From Beduini massiliensis (GTDB taxonomy: Bacteria; Bacillota_I; Bacilli_A; Erysipelotrichales; Coprobacillaceae): DNA of 64,000 nucleotides. Position numbers and translations under genes: made by a program. Below the pieces are notes generated by a model, which saw nothing but the letters and a program-made list of their open reading frames with translations, made no database searches and was not told the DNA's origin. Numbering within the stretch: the stretch's first letter is position 1; every line of letters starts with the position of its first letter. Where the stretch lies: NCBI RefSeq assembly GCF_000829905.1, contig NZ_CDPP01000006.1, positions 186,001 to 250,000 of the forward strand, given 5' to 3'. This document shows positions 33,689-42,231 of the stretch, in pieces.

Positions 33689-34414
33689 CTAGAGTGGAAA
33701 ACGAGAATGATAGACCTGATAGAGAATCACCGCCGCTGCGACAGAGGCGTTCAATGACGTCACATGCCCCACCATCGGCAGCACCACTTTATAGTCACAC
33801 TGCTGTTTGACGATGCGGGTAATGCCCTTTCCTTCTGACCCAATGACAATGCATGTTGGCATATTGTAATCAACTGCTCGATAGTCCTGTGACTGATCGT
33901 TATCACAACCGACGATCCAATAACCACGCTTTTTCAAATCTTCCAATGTTCTGGCAAGATTCGTCACTTGCGCCACCTTCACATGATCAATCGCTCCCGT
34001 CGAAACTTTTGCCACCGTCCCATTTAAAGAGACACTGCGGTTTTTAGCGATAATTACACCATCTGCCCCAACCGCATCGCAGGTTCTTAATATAGCCCCT
34101 AAATTATGCGGATCTTCCAAACCATCCAGCATTAAAAGCAATGGCTGTTTATTTTCAGGAATTGCCCCCACGATCTCATCGATCGAATAATAACGGTACC
34201 CCTCAACACTTGCAATGACTCCTTGGTGGTTCACATTTCCAACCAAGCGATCCAATTCATTAGGAGAAACGATCCGATAAGGAACCTTTAGCTGCTGACA
34301 CAGTTTGGGAATCGTATGATCTTTCGTTGTCTTGCTGACCAATACTTCATAAACTCGTTTTTGCCCATTCAAGGCTTCTGATATTGTATTTTTTCCGTAG
34401 ATATATTGTCTCAT
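33689..34414 (-). CDS. rlmB: 23S rRNA 2'-O-ribose methyltransferase RlmB
   Basis: SPOUT-family enzyme that methylates the ribose of a guanosine in 23S rRNA. The 241-residue product has an N-terminal substrate-binding domain (residues 1-80) and the knot domain with DGLEDPHNLGAILRTCDAVG, GSEGKGI and LNASVAAAVILYQ. Length is typical. It lies between mrnC and the sigma factor. The Bacillus neighbour yacP is absent here. Confidence 0.93.
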   Translation of the reverse strand: MRQYIYGKNTISEALNGQKRVYEVLVSKTTKDHTIPKLCQQLKVPYRIVSPNELDRLVGNVNHQGVIASVEGYRYYSIDEIVGAIPENKQPLLLMLDGLEDPHNLGAILRTCDAVGADGVIIAKNRSVSLNGTVAKVSTGAIDHVKVAQVTNLARTLEDLKKRGYWIVGCDNDQSQDYRAVDYNMPTCIVIGSEGKGITRIVKQQCDYKVVLPMVGHVTSLNASVAAAVILYQVYHSRFPL

Positions 34415-34424
34415 ACTTTACCTC

Positions 34425-34835
34425 TTAATTCTTTTCATCTTTGCATTCTCTTTGTTCAACAAATGCTTCATAGATACTAAATAATTGTGCCAGTCTTTCT
34501 TCATTATGGTTCAAATGCAGATGTCCGATAACCGCCTCAAAACCTGTCGATTTGCTGTGAGCCAAAGGACTGGTATTTTTTAATACTCGTGTTTCTTTAG
34601 CATTTTTGCCACGACGATAAAAGCTGAATTCTTCCTCTGTAAAAACATTTTCTTTCAATGCGTAATCAATGAATGCCGCCTGTGCTTTGGCGCTGACATA
34701 AGCGATCGATGCCTGCTGAAGCAGATTCGGCTTAACAATATTCAAATCTAAAATAATATGTTCACGTACCCTTGTTTCCAAGACCGCATCCCCAATATAC
34801 GCCAAAACAACCGCATTCATTAATTCTGTTCTCAC
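34425..34835 (-). CDS. mrnC: Mini-ribonuclease III
   Basis: Mini-III trims 23S rRNA precursor ends. The 136-residue product is an RNase III catalytic domain without an RNA-binding domain: AYIGDAVLETRVREHI holds the catalytic acidic residues, and FEAVIGHLHLN is the second acidic motif. The GTG start shares one base with the cysS stop; an ATG five codons on is the alternative. Its substrate stem is visible at 6459-6474 with 9486-9501. Confidence 0.92.
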   Translation of the reverse strand: MRTELMNAVVLAYIGDAVLETRVREHIILDLNIVKPNLLQQASIAYVSAKAQAAFIDYALKENVFTEEEFSFYRRGKNAKETRVLKNTSPLAHSKSTGFEAVIGHLHLNHNEERLAQLFSIYEAFVEQRECKDEKN

Positions 34836-36172
34836 TACAAGATGCCTCTTTCCATCAATTGACCGCGAAGCACATCAGCATTCTCAAAATCTTTTGCCAT
34901 TTTGCATTCCTGCCATTGCTGATATAAATTAATGTCTTCATCGGTGAGTGTTTTAATGTCAAACTTAAATCCAAATATATCCAGCATCATCAGCAATGTA
35001 TGATAAAGTTCAGCTATCCTTTTGACATCTTTTTCTTTTTGACGATACAGCTGATTCAACCCTTTAACAGCTTCCAACACTTTTGACAGTGCCAATGATG
35101 TATTCAAATCATCTTCCAAAGCTTCTACCATTTCCTCTAAAAGAGGATCACATTGTGAACTAGGATCAATATGATTCACCTGCATCCATAAAGAAATCTG
35201 TTTAAGAACACTGCTGACTTTATCCACTTCTTTTTTGACGTTTGTCACCAATTCTTCTGTATAGTTGAGTGGGTTACGATAGTGCGTTGACATCATGACC
35301 CATTTATAAACGTTCATTCCTAATTCCGGAATCAAATCCTTTGCCCACATGACATTGCCTAATGATTTCGACATTTTTGCATTATCGATGTTGATCATCT
35401 GATTATGCACCCAGTAATTGGCAATCGGATGATGATGACAAGCCATTGACTGAGCGATTTCATTTTCATGATGCGGGAATTTTAAATCCTGTCCGCCCCC
35501 ATGAATATCAATCTTTCCGCCTTCAAACAAATCATTAATCATCACCACACATTCTGTATGCCATCCCGGTCTTCCTTTTGACCACGGACTATCAAACTGA
35601 ATGCCTTCGTCTGTCTTTTTCCATAAAGCAAAATCCACCGGACTTTCCTTCTTATTGTTTTCTTCTACACGATTGCTGGCACCATTAAGCAAATCTTCAA
35701 TGCGAATCCCTGACAGGTGTCCATATTCTTCAATCTTCTCTACTCTAAAGTAAACATCTCCATCTTTTTCGTAAGCAAATCCTTTTTTTACCAAGTCATC
35801 AATAAACGCAATGATCTGATCCATCGTTTCGGTTACTCTTGGCGTATACGTCGGATGCAGTAAATTCAGTTCATCACGAACCGCATTGTAAGCATCAATA
35901 TAACGCTGTGCTAAAACACGTTCATCAATTCCCTCCGCTTTTGCCGCTTTAATAATTTTGTCATCCACATCTGTAAAATTGGAAACAAAAATGACTTTCT
36001 TTTTGCGGTATTCTAAAACTCTGCGCAGAACATCAAAAATGATCAGCGGACGCGTATTACCGATATGCGCATGATTATAAACGGTAGGACCACAAACATA
36101 AATACTCACTTCATCCTCTTTTATAGGAATAAATTCTTCTTTTTTATTGGTCATTGAATTAAATAATTTCAT
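34835..36172 (-). CDS. cysS: Cysteinyl-tRNA synthetase
   Basis: Charges tRNA-Cys. The 445-residue product has YVCGPTVYNHAHIGNTRP (zinc Cys and the class I HIGN motif), the zinc ligands in GWHTEC and HHENEIAQS, and KMSKSLGN. It is a little shorter than the 460-residue norm at the C-terminus. AGGAGGG precedes the ATG. An intrinsic hairpin ends 15 bases upstream, so expression may be attenuated. Confidence 0.97.
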   Translation of the reverse strand: MKLFNSMTNKKEEFIPIKEDEVSIYVCGPTVYNHAHIGNTRPLIIFDVLRRVLEYRKKKVIFVSNFTDVDDKIIKAAKAEGIDERVLAQRYIDAYNAVRDELNLLHPTYTPRVTETMDQIIAFIDDLVKKGFAYEKDGDVYFRVEKIEEYGHLSGIRIEDLLNGASNRVEENNKKESPVDFALWKKTDEGIQFDSPWSKGRPGWHTECVVMINDLFEGGKIDIHGGGQDLKFPHHENEIAQSMACHHHPIANYWVHNQMINIDNAKMSKSLGNVMWAKDLIPELGMNVYKWVMMSTHYRNPLNYTEELVTNVKKEVDKVSSVLKQISLWMQVNHIDPSSQCDPLLEEMVEALEDDLNTSLALSKVLEAVKGLNQLYRQKEKDVKRIAELYHTLLMMLDIFGFKFDIKTLTDEDINLYQQWQECKMAKDFENADVLRGQLMERGIL

Positions 36173-36183
36173 GTTTTACCCTC

Positions 36184-36233
36184 CTAACAAAAAAGGCATG
36201 CACTCAAAGAAGCTTCACTTTTCATGCTATGCC
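36184..36233 (-). terminator. Hairpin with T-run in the cysS leader
   Basis: On the minus strand GCATG (36227-36223) pairs with CATGC (36202-36196 region) around an inner AAAG...CTTT stem, followed by CTTTTTTG at 36195-36188. It stops just before the cysS ribosome site. It may be an attenuator or the end of an upstream transcript. The T-box sequence AGGGTGGNACC was looked for and not found. Confidence 0.5.
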
Positions 36234-36339
36234 AGATAACGAATCTTTAATGAGTAAGTTGTCTCTACCCTTTATTGTACTCGCATCATAACTATTCTAT
36301 TATTAACTTTATCATAACCGCTTTTAAATAGCAATTCCC

Positions 36340-36879
36340 TTATTCACCTTGCTCTTTTACGGCAAACGTATAAAGAAATTTATCCATATTAATGATCTTG
36401 TCATCATATTTTTTGGTCGTTGTTTTATATTTAAGACAATAGCGGTCGCCACCTTCAAAAATCACCATATATTTCGCTTTAACGTCTCCGTTTTCAGCCA
36501 CAATCTCATAACAGCTATCCCCATTTGTCAATGTGACTTTCGCATTTGAGATAATGGTAGCTCCCGTAGTTTCCACTTCCACTCGGAAAAGCTGGATCAA
36601 TTCTTCTACTTTATTGTTTTCGATTACCGGATCGATCATCAATGTAATCTCTTCTTGATCCTTCGTAAAAATAGTTTTAATGTGATCACTTAATGCTTCT
36701 GCATCATTATATAAAGTTGCATCTTGTTTCTTAAAACTATTGGGATAAGTAAAAGAAACATTAGCGTATTCATATACCGTTCCGTCTTTTGTAATATTCA
36801 CTGTTTTGTTTTTAGCTCCGCAGGCCACAACTACCATAAAGGCTACAACCAAAAGAGCGAATTTGATGATTTTTTTCAT
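36340..36879 (-). CDS. Lipoprotein of unknown function
   Basis: About 179 residues. The N-terminus is a lipoprotein signal peptide: KK, a hydrophobic stretch and the lipobox VVAC with the modified Cys near residue 20. The rest has the pattern seen in PsbP/DUF-type exported proteins (FTYPNSFKKQD, then alternating strands) but I cannot assign a family. The ATG at 36879 lies four bases after GGAGGTGG. It has its own promoter and sits upstream of cysS. Confidence 0.7.
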   Translation of the reverse strand: MKKIIKFALLVVAFMVVVACGAKNKTVNITKDGTVYEYANVSFTYPNSFKKQDATLYNDAEALSDHIKTIFTKDQEEITLMIDPVIENNKVEELIQLFRVEVETTGATIISNAKVTLTNGDSCYEIVAENGDVKAKYMVIFEGGDRYCLKYKTTTKKYDDKIINMDKFLYTFAVKEQGE

Positions 36880-36901
36880 CAAACCACCTCCAAGCAGTTA
36901 T

Positions 36902-36930
36902 AGTATACAAGATTTTATTTAATAAATCAA
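36902..36930 (-). promoter_or_regulatory. Promoter of the lipoprotein gene
   Basis: On the minus strand TTGATT (36925-36930), 17 bases, TATACT (36902-36907). The transcript would start about 12-15 bases before the ribosome site. Confidence 0.65.
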
Positions 36931-37020
36931 CTTTTCTAAAAAACGCTCTGTTCATCAATACTTTTCTCATTTTTAAAGTTTATATTCACAGTGATAATTC
37001 TTCACTTATCCTCCAGTTTC

Positions 37021-37071
37021 AAGACAAGGTTTCACCGATGATATGACACCTGCAACTCGCTTTCTTGTCTT
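37021..37071. repeat. Inverted repeat with 8-bp arms
   Basis: AAGACAAG (37021-37028) and CTTGTCTT (37064-37071) are exact complements with a 35-base loop. It lies between the divergent lipoprotein and spore genes, in a 270-base gap with no other gene. No T-run follows. Function unknown. Confidence 0.4.
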
Positions 37072-37095
37072 ATGATCTACAGAAATATTTTTCAT

Positions 37096-37125
37096 GTATT
37101 TTTCCTTAGTTTCTCACATATATTA
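37096..37125 (+). promoter_or_regulatory. Possible mother-cell sigma promoter of cwlJ-gerQ
   Basis: CATATATTA (37117-37125) fits the SigE/SigK -10 pattern CATAnnnTA, with a GTATTTTT (37096-37103) 13 bases upstream resembling a SigE -35 box. The spore-coat nature of the downstream genes makes a mother-cell promoter likely, but the -35 match is weak. Confidence 0.35.
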
Positions 37126-37151
37126 GAACGTATAGAAAAGAAGGTGAGAAA

Positions 37152-37571
37152 ATCGCTAGATGTAAATATATCTCAAAAGATATTGATTTATTAGGCCGTA
37201 TCATGCGTTCAGAGGCATTGGGAGAAGGAAATTTCGGGATGCTTCTAGTTGGTAATGTCGTGATTAATCGTGTTGTTGCCAGTTGTGATGTATTCAAAAA
37301 TACGACCACGATCCAAGAAGTCATCTATCAAAAGAATGCCTTTGAAGGGGTTGGCACCGATCTTTGGTTTGGAAATGCTAACGGAAAAGAACGTGAACTT
37401 GCCTTAAAATGCATTAATGGCTATCGTGCTGATCCGGCTACCAGAGCTTTATGGTACCGTAATCCCGGCAGGGACGTTCCTTGCCCGCCTGAATTCTATG
37501 GGGTTCTAGCAGGTCGTTTTAAACAGCACTGCTTCTATGACCCAAAATCTAATTTAGACTGTAATATATAA
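37152..37571 (+). CDS. cwlJ: Spore cell-wall hydrolase, CwlJ/SleB type
   Basis: Spore-cortex hydrolase of the SleB superfamily. The reading frame includes IMRSEALGEG with the catalytic Glu, LVGNVVINRV and NPGRDVPCPPEFYGVLAGRF. The frame is open upstream of the first ATG (37203), and the residues there (ARCKYISKDIDLLGR) belong to the family N-terminus. The best-placed start is ATC at 37152, three bases after AAGGTGAG, where relatives would have ATG. If the cell uses 37203 the protein is 122 residues and loses its first helix. gerQ follows by ten bases; in Bacillus CwlJ needs GerQ for assembly in the coat. Confidence 0.82.
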   Translation: MARCKYISKDIDLLGRIMRSEALGEGNFGMLLVGNVVINRVVASCDVFKNTTTIQEVIYQKNAFEGVGTDLWFGNANGKERELALKCINGYRADPATRALWYRNPGRDVPCPPEFYGVLAGRFKQHCFYDPKSNLDCNI

Positions 37572-37581
37572 AGGAGACAAT

Positions 37582-38022
37582 ATGGATTACCAAAAAACTT
37601 ACACTTATCCCTCAACTTTAAATCAAACAACATCGGATACACCGGCACCTGCCCCTTATACGCCGCAGCAGACCATACCGCAATATGCGCCTAGTCAGCC
37701 CTATCCAACACCACCAACCCCATTACAGCCAACTCAGCCGCAGATCGTACCACAGCCGGTACCTCCTATTAACTTTCAGGAACAATCTTACATTGAAAAC
37801 ATACTTCGTTTAAATAAAGGAAAGGTAGGGACTTTCTACTTTACTTATACGGATTCAAGTGAATGGCGTGACCGCGTTTACAAAGGGGTTATCGAAGCAG
37901 CCGGACGAGATCACTTAATTATCAGTGATCCTAAAACCGGAAAACGCTATCTGTTCCAAATGATTTATTTTGATTGGGCAGAGTTTGATGAAGAAATTCA
38001 ATATCAATACCCATATCGTTAA
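37582..38022 (+). CDS. gerQ: Spore coat protein GerQ
   Basis: GerQ is an inner spore-coat protein needed for CwlJ function during germination. The 146-residue product has a Pro/Gln-rich, low-complexity first half (residues 12-68) and the GerQ domain from about residue 70: YIENILRLNKGKVGTFYFTY, then EAAGRDHLIISDPKTGKRYL and FDEEIQYQY. AAAGGAGA lies five bases before the ATG. It forms a pair with the cwlJ-like gene. Confidence 0.9.
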   Translation: MDYQKTYTYPSTLNQTTSDTPAPAPYTPQQTIPQYAPSQPYPTPPTPLQPTQPQIVPQPVPPINFQEQSYIENILRLNKGKVGTFYFTYTDSSEWRDRVYKGVIEAAGRDHLIISDPKTGKRYLFQMIYFDWAEFDEEIQYQYPYR

Positions 38023-38046
38023 AAAGCGAACCGACGTTCGCTTTTT
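38021..38046. terminator. Bidirectional terminator between gerQ and folC
   Basis: AAAAAGCGAAC and GTTCGCTTTTT form a perfect 11-bp stem around CGAC. It lies between two convergent genes. Confidence 0.92.
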
Positions 38047-39238
38047 ATGTGATTAATTTTCTTCTGACATCTGAGATAAAATGCAAAGATCCGGTCACCA
38101 CAATCATTTGATCTGTTGTAAGGGCCTGACTCAATGCTTCTTCAAAAGAAGCAAAGACGAAAGAATGAGCTTTCAAATCTGATAGATTCACTTTGCGTTC
38201 ATCCGCGAAAACCGTTAAGTAGACAGTATAGCGCTTCTCCAATTCGGCAATCATCAATTCATAGTCCTTATCTTTCAAAGCAGAAAAGATGATAATCACG
38301 TCTTTTTGTTTAAAAGCATCGATCGTTTTTTCCAAGGCGATGATCCCGTCAATATTATGCGCACCATCAATATAAAGCGAACGTCCATGATAAGGGATTT
38401 TTTCAAATCGGCCGGGCCAGTTGGTTTCCAAAATAGCCGCTTCGATTTGTTGTGATGTCAGCGAAACTTTCAAATAAAATAATGCTTCCAAAGCCAAACA
38501 AACATTTTCTACCTGATATAAAGCGGTTTGGTGTAATTGTAATGGCATATCACGATAAGAAAAACATATCGGATAAGTATTCACAATCGGTGGCTGACAC
38601 ACAATCATTTGAGCATGTTTTAATTCTGCTTCTTCTTTGATGAGAGCTAAACAGCCGGACTGACTGACGGTAGTGATCACAGCCGTATTTTCTTTGATGA
38701 TTCCTGCTTTTTGATAGGCGATCTCCTCAAGATTATTTCCTAATGAAGGAATATGGTCATGTCCGATATTGGTAATCAATGATAAACAGCTGCTAATCAC
38801 ATTTGTTTTATCATATCTTCCGCCAATCCCGACTTCAACGATGGCATAATCCACCTGCGAAGATGAAAAATACTCCAGCATGATCAAAACATCGATTTCA
38901 AATTTAGAGAGCTGCTCACTGATGATCCACTCATAATGCTTATTCACGATAGTCAGTAATTCTTCATCACTGATAGGCTTTTTGTCAATACAGATACGAT
39001 CATGATAACTGATCAGATAAGGGGAAGTAAATGTGCCAACCCGATACCCTGCCTGATTCAATAAGCTGCGCAAATAATTGACCGTGCTTCCCTTGCCATT
39101 AGTGCCGGTAACATGAATAAACTTTAGTGTATCCGTCGGTATTTGATGCTGTTTTAATATTTCCTGATAAGCAGATAATGATGATTTATGAATTTGTCTT
39201 TCTATATAATCAATCGCTTCCTGAGCCGTTTTAAACAT
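38045..39238 (-). CDS. folC: Folylpolyglutamate synthase / dihydrofolate synthase
   Basis: Mur-ligase-family enzyme adding glutamate to folates. The product (about 397 residues) has the ATP loop HVTGTNGKGSTVNYL (about residues 39-53), FTSPYLISYHDRI, EVGIGGRYDKTN and the C-terminal IDGAHNIDG. The ATG at 39238 lies seven bases after GGGGAGG; longer upstream starts lack a site. It is a stand-alone gene divergent from ung. Confidence 0.93.
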   Translation of the reverse strand: MFKTAQEAIDYIERQIHKSSLSAYQEILKQHQIPTDTLKFIHVTGTNGKGSTVNYLRSLLNQAGYRVGTFTSPYLISYHDRICIDKKPISDEELLTIVNKHYEWIISEQLSKFEIDVLIMLEYFSSSQVDYAIVEVGIGGRYDKTNVISSCLSLITNIGHDHIPSLGNNLEEIAYQKAGIIKENTAVITTVSQSGCLALIKEEAELKHAQMIVCQPPIVNTYPICFSYRDMPLQLHQTALYQVENVCLALEALFYLKVSLTSQQIEAAILETNWPGRFEKIPYHGRSLYIDGAHNIDGIIALEKTIDAFKQKDVIIIFSALKDKDYELMIAELEKRYTVYLTVFADERKVNLSDLKAHSFVFASFEEALSQALTTDQMIVVTGSLHFISDVRRKLIT

Positions 39239-39362
39239 GCGTTGACCTCCCCTACATACTTTTAGCACACCTATTATACTCCAAAGTGAAAATAAAATAT
39301 AGAATAAATAAAATCTATGATACAATAAAGAAAATATTGTAAAAGAATGGAGTTATTTATCG

Positions 39363-40031
39363 ATGGTAAAAATGAACAACGACTGGGACGATTTGTTAAA
39401 GGAAGAATTCAGTAAAGACTACTTTACTTTATTACAGGCATTTTTAAAAGAAGAATATGAAACCCAGACAATCTATCCGCCTAAAGAAGATGTATTTAAT
39501 GCATTAGCGTATACACCGTATCAAAATGCCCGTGTAGTTATCTTAGGTCAAGACCCCTATCATGGAAAAGGACAGGCCCATGGTTTATGCTTTTCTGTCA
39601 GAAAAGGCATTACTCCGCCCCCGTCCCTAAAAAATATCTATAAGGAATTACAAAGTGATCTAAACTGCACGATTCCCAATCACGGTGAACTGACAAAATG
39701 GGCAAAACAAGGGGTATTGATGCTGAATACTGTATTAAGTGTACGTGAAGGAAAACCTAATTCTCACGCCAAAAAGGGTTGGGAAACCTTTACCGACCAG
39801 ATTATTTGTAAGATGAATGAAAAGAAGACTCCGGTGGTCTTTCTTTTATGGGGACGCCACGCTTTGCAAAAGGCTGAACTCATTACCAATCCTTTGCATC
39901 TTATTTTAACGTGTGCCCATCCAAGCCCTTTTTCCGCAAGAAACGGGTTCTTTGGCTGTCAGCATTTTTCTAAAACAAATACCTTTTTAACTGAACATCA
40001 GTTAATGCCCATCGACTGGCAGATAGATTAA
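39363..40031 (+). CDS. ung: Uracil-DNA glycosylase
   Basis: Removes uracil from DNA. The 222-residue product has the catalytic GQDPYHGKGQAHGLCFS (with Asp for water activation, about residues 61-77) and HPSPFSARNGFFGCQHF (about 187-203, the His-leucine-loop motif with Phe in place of the usual Leu). Length is canonical for family 1. GGAG lies ten bases before the ATG. Confidence 0.96.
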   Translation: MVKMNNDWDDLLKEEFSKDYFTLLQAFLKEEYETQTIYPPKEDVFNALAYTPYQNARVVILGQDPYHGKGQAHGLCFSVRKGITPPPSLKNIYKELQSDLNCTIPNHGELTKWAKQGVLMLNTVLSVREGKPNSHAKKGWETFTDQIICKMNEKKTPVVFLLWGRHALQKAELITNPLHLILTCAHPSPFSARNGFFGCQHFSKTNTFLTEHQLMPIDWQID

Positions 40032-40034
40032 ACA

Positions 40035-40070
40035 AAAACGACAGTGAAACAAATCACTGTCATTTTTTAT
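40035..40070. terminator. Bidirectional terminator between ung and murE
   Basis: GACAGTGA and TCACTGTC arms enclose AACAAA and are followed by ATTTTTT; the other side has AAAAA. It lies between convergent genes. Confidence 0.88.
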
Positions 40071-41518
40071 GCCGCTTTGTTTTGAAGACATTCTAAAATC
40101 ACTTCTTTTTCGATAAATTCTTTTTTGACGCCGTTAAGTTCTTGGTACTGTTCATGTCCTTTACCTAAGATCAAAATCATATCTCCCGGCAAAGCGAGCT
40201 GAAGAGCAAATTCAATCGCACTTTTACGATCTTCGATCGCCACATATTTACCGTTGGTTTCTTTCATTCCGCGAATGATATCTGCCATAATGTTCTCAGT
40301 TGATTCATAACGGGAATTATCTGACGTAATGATGCTTAACGTCGCATAGGTCCCCGAAATTTTTCCCATCTCATAACGACGCTGGCGATCGCGATTACCG
40401 CCGCAGCCAAACAATGTAATCAACCGCTTAGGCTGATAGTGAAGCATTGTTTTTAATATATTTTCCATGCTTAAGGCATTATGCGCAAAATCGATGAATA
40501 CATTTACTCCCGGATAGGTTTCGACAAATTCACTGCGTCCGCTGATATGAATATCCTGCAATGTCTCTTTGATTGTCATCACATCTATTCCTAAATATTC
40601 ACAGACACCAATACATAATAAGGCGTTGGAAACATTGAACTTACCAGGCAAAGGAATCGTGAAAATCAACTGTTTATAGAGAAACCGCATTTTTAATCCT
40701 TGTTCATTTAAGTAATCCACAGCACTGATCGGTTCATCTACCACACGTGTCAAATCATACAAACGAACTTTCCCTTTGGCATTGTTAATCATATCCACCG
40801 CATAAAAATCATCTCGGTTGATAAAACAAACATCACTGCGGCGCATCAGTTCCATCTTATAATGCTTGTATTCCTCAAAACTGTTATGCTCATTTTCACC
40901 GATATGATCAGGAGATAAATTGGTAAAGCAGCCAATGTCAAAGGTGAATCCATCTACACGATGGCGCATGATCCCGATCGACGTCACTTCCAATATGACA
41001 TGTGTATACCCCTGATCTGCCATTTTTCTTAAATAGTATTGAATTTCATAGGATTCCGGAGTTGTATTTTCGGAAGGATAAACTTGATCCCCCATAAAAA
41101 TACCGTTGGTTCCGATCAGCCCTACTTTGATTCCGCTTTTTTTCAATGTTTCGTAGATCATAACCGCCACGGTCGTTTTGCCTTTAGTTCCGGTAATGCC
41201 AATCATTTTCAGCTGCTGAGCCGGTTGGTCAAAAAAACGGCAGGATAATAACGCCAACGTCTTGCGAATATCTTCGACATAGACCATCGTGACATCGGGA
41301 TAATTCACACTTCGATTTTGCGTTACAATAGCAACAGCGCCATGTTCAATCGCTTCGTTGATAAACTGACTGGCATCCTGTCGTGTTCCGTTTATACAAA
41401 CAAATAGAGATTGAGGTTTAACTTTCTTTGAGTGATAAGCTAAATGTTCAATCTCTACATCTAAATCTCCATGCATTAATACAAAATCTATTTGATCAAA
41501 TAGTTTTGTCAGTTCCAT
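40067..41518 (-). CDS. murE: UDP-N-acetylmuramoyl-tripeptide synthetase MurE
   Basis: Adds the third amino acid to the peptidoglycan stem. The 483-residue product has the ATP loop GITGTKGKTTVAVMIYE (about residues 106-122), TPESYEIQYYL, IDFAHNALSMENIL and GKGHEQYQ. At the amino-acid pocket it has DNSRYE where DAP enzymes have DNPRxE; the Arg is kept, the Pro is Ser. Whether it adds DAP or another diamino acid is unclear. The ATG follows GAGGT by five bases; a TTG start four codons upstream overlaps that site. Confidence 0.9.
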   Translation of the reverse strand: MELTKLFDQIDFVLMHGDLDVEIEHLAYHSKKVKPQSLFVCINGTRQDASQFINEAIEHGAVAIVTQNRSVNYPDVTMVYVEDIRKTLALLSCRFFDQPAQQLKMIGITGTKGKTTVAVMIYETLKKSGIKVGLIGTNGIFMGDQVYPSENTTPESYEIQYYLRKMADQGYTHVILEVTSIGIMRHRVDGFTFDIGCFTNLSPDHIGENEHNSFEEYKHYKMELMRRSDVCFINRDDFYAVDMINNAKGKVRLYDLTRVVDEPISAVDYLNEQGLKMRFLYKQLIFTIPLPGKFNVSNALLCIGVCEYLGIDVMTIKETLQDIHISGRSEFVETYPGVNVFIDFAHNALSMENILKTMLHYQPKRLITLFGCGGNRDRQRRYEMGKISGTYATLSIITSDNSRYESTENIMADIIRGMKETNGKYVAIEDRKSAIEFALQLALPGDMILILGKGHEQYQELNGVKKEFIEKEVILECLQNKAA

Positions 41519-41533
41519 AACATACCTCAATCT

Positions 41534-41848
41534 TTATTGATTTTTTTGAGGTAAGATGACGACTGTTTCTCCGTCTTTTGTGAAAACATAATTTTCTCTG
41601 GCATATCGCGTGACATAATCTTCATTATTCAACATCTCGATTTCCAGCTGAATCGCTGCTTTTTCTTTTTCCAGCGCTTCTTTTTGTGCCGTTACTTCGG
41701 CCATTTCTTTCTTTTGTGTTTCAATGGTTTTATAATAATCGGAGACCAGCAGCCCCAATAAAACAACGCTCACCATTAAATATGCTACTCCTCGTAGTTT
41801 TGAGAAGTCGAGTTTTCTTTTCTTTTTACGATGCTTTTTCGCAGCCAC
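41534..41848 (-). CDS. divIC: Septum formation protein DivIC
   Basis: FtsB-type division protein that pairs with FtsL and DivIB. The product (about 104 residues) has a basic N-terminus, one membrane segment (about residues 18-40), a coiled coil (about 42-75) and the C-terminal NNEDYVTRYARENYVFTKDG. GTG at 41848 follows AAGGTGAG by three bases; the in-frame ATG at 41869 lacks a site. It overlaps yabQ by 64 bases. Confidence 0.88.
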   Translation of the reverse strand: MAAKKHRKKKRKLDFSKLRGVAYLMVSVVLLGLLVSDYYKTIETQKKEMAEVTAQKEALEKEKAAIQLEIEMLNNEDYVTRYARENYVFTKDGETVVILPQKNQ

Positions 41849-42231
41849 TGTCTCACCTTCTTTTTGCATAGTTTAAATATACCACAAATCTTTTTAAAAA
41901 TGAATACGCAGGGGCTAAAAATATATTTCAGCCCACGCATCACATATTCCATGTAATATAATGTATAAACTGCATAATAATGTTCATACATAATCAAACC
42001 CATCATTAAGCATAACAGCATATAAAGATTGATTCGACCATCATTGATGTAAACATTCACGATCACATAAAGAAAAGAAAAAGCTGCCATCATTACCATT
42101 TCGAGCAAATAACGCAGAATCGTTTTTCTTAAGACAAACACCAAACGATTGATTGTACTGTAAATAAATCCCATGATGAGTCCGTAAGCAAACGATACCA
42201 TTAAACTTAGAAATTGAACGGAAAGGCTCAT
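41785..42231 (-). CDS. yabQ: Spore cortex biosynthesis protein YabQ
   Basis: Membrane protein needed for spore-cortex formation in Bacillus. The 148-residue product has about four membrane segments in its first 100 residues (FAYGLIMGFIYSTINR is the family start) and a basic tail. Its ATG shares one base with the yabP stop. The C-terminal 21 codons overlap divIC, which is unusually long. The rqcP-yabP-yabQ-divIC order matches Bacillus and supports the call. Confidence 0.85.
   Translation of the reverse strand: MSLSVQFLSLMVSFAYGLIMGFIYSTINRLVFVLRKTILRYLLEMVMMAAFSFLYVIVNVYINDGRINLYMLLCLMMGLIMYEHYYAVYTLYYMEYVMRGLKYIFSPCVFIFKKICGIFKLCKKKVRQWLRKSIVKRKENSTSQNYEE

Noticed and set aside
36184-36290. 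T-box riboswitch before cysS
   Set aside because: The conserved AGGGTGGNACC core and a specifier loop were not found, so only a generic hairpin is reported.
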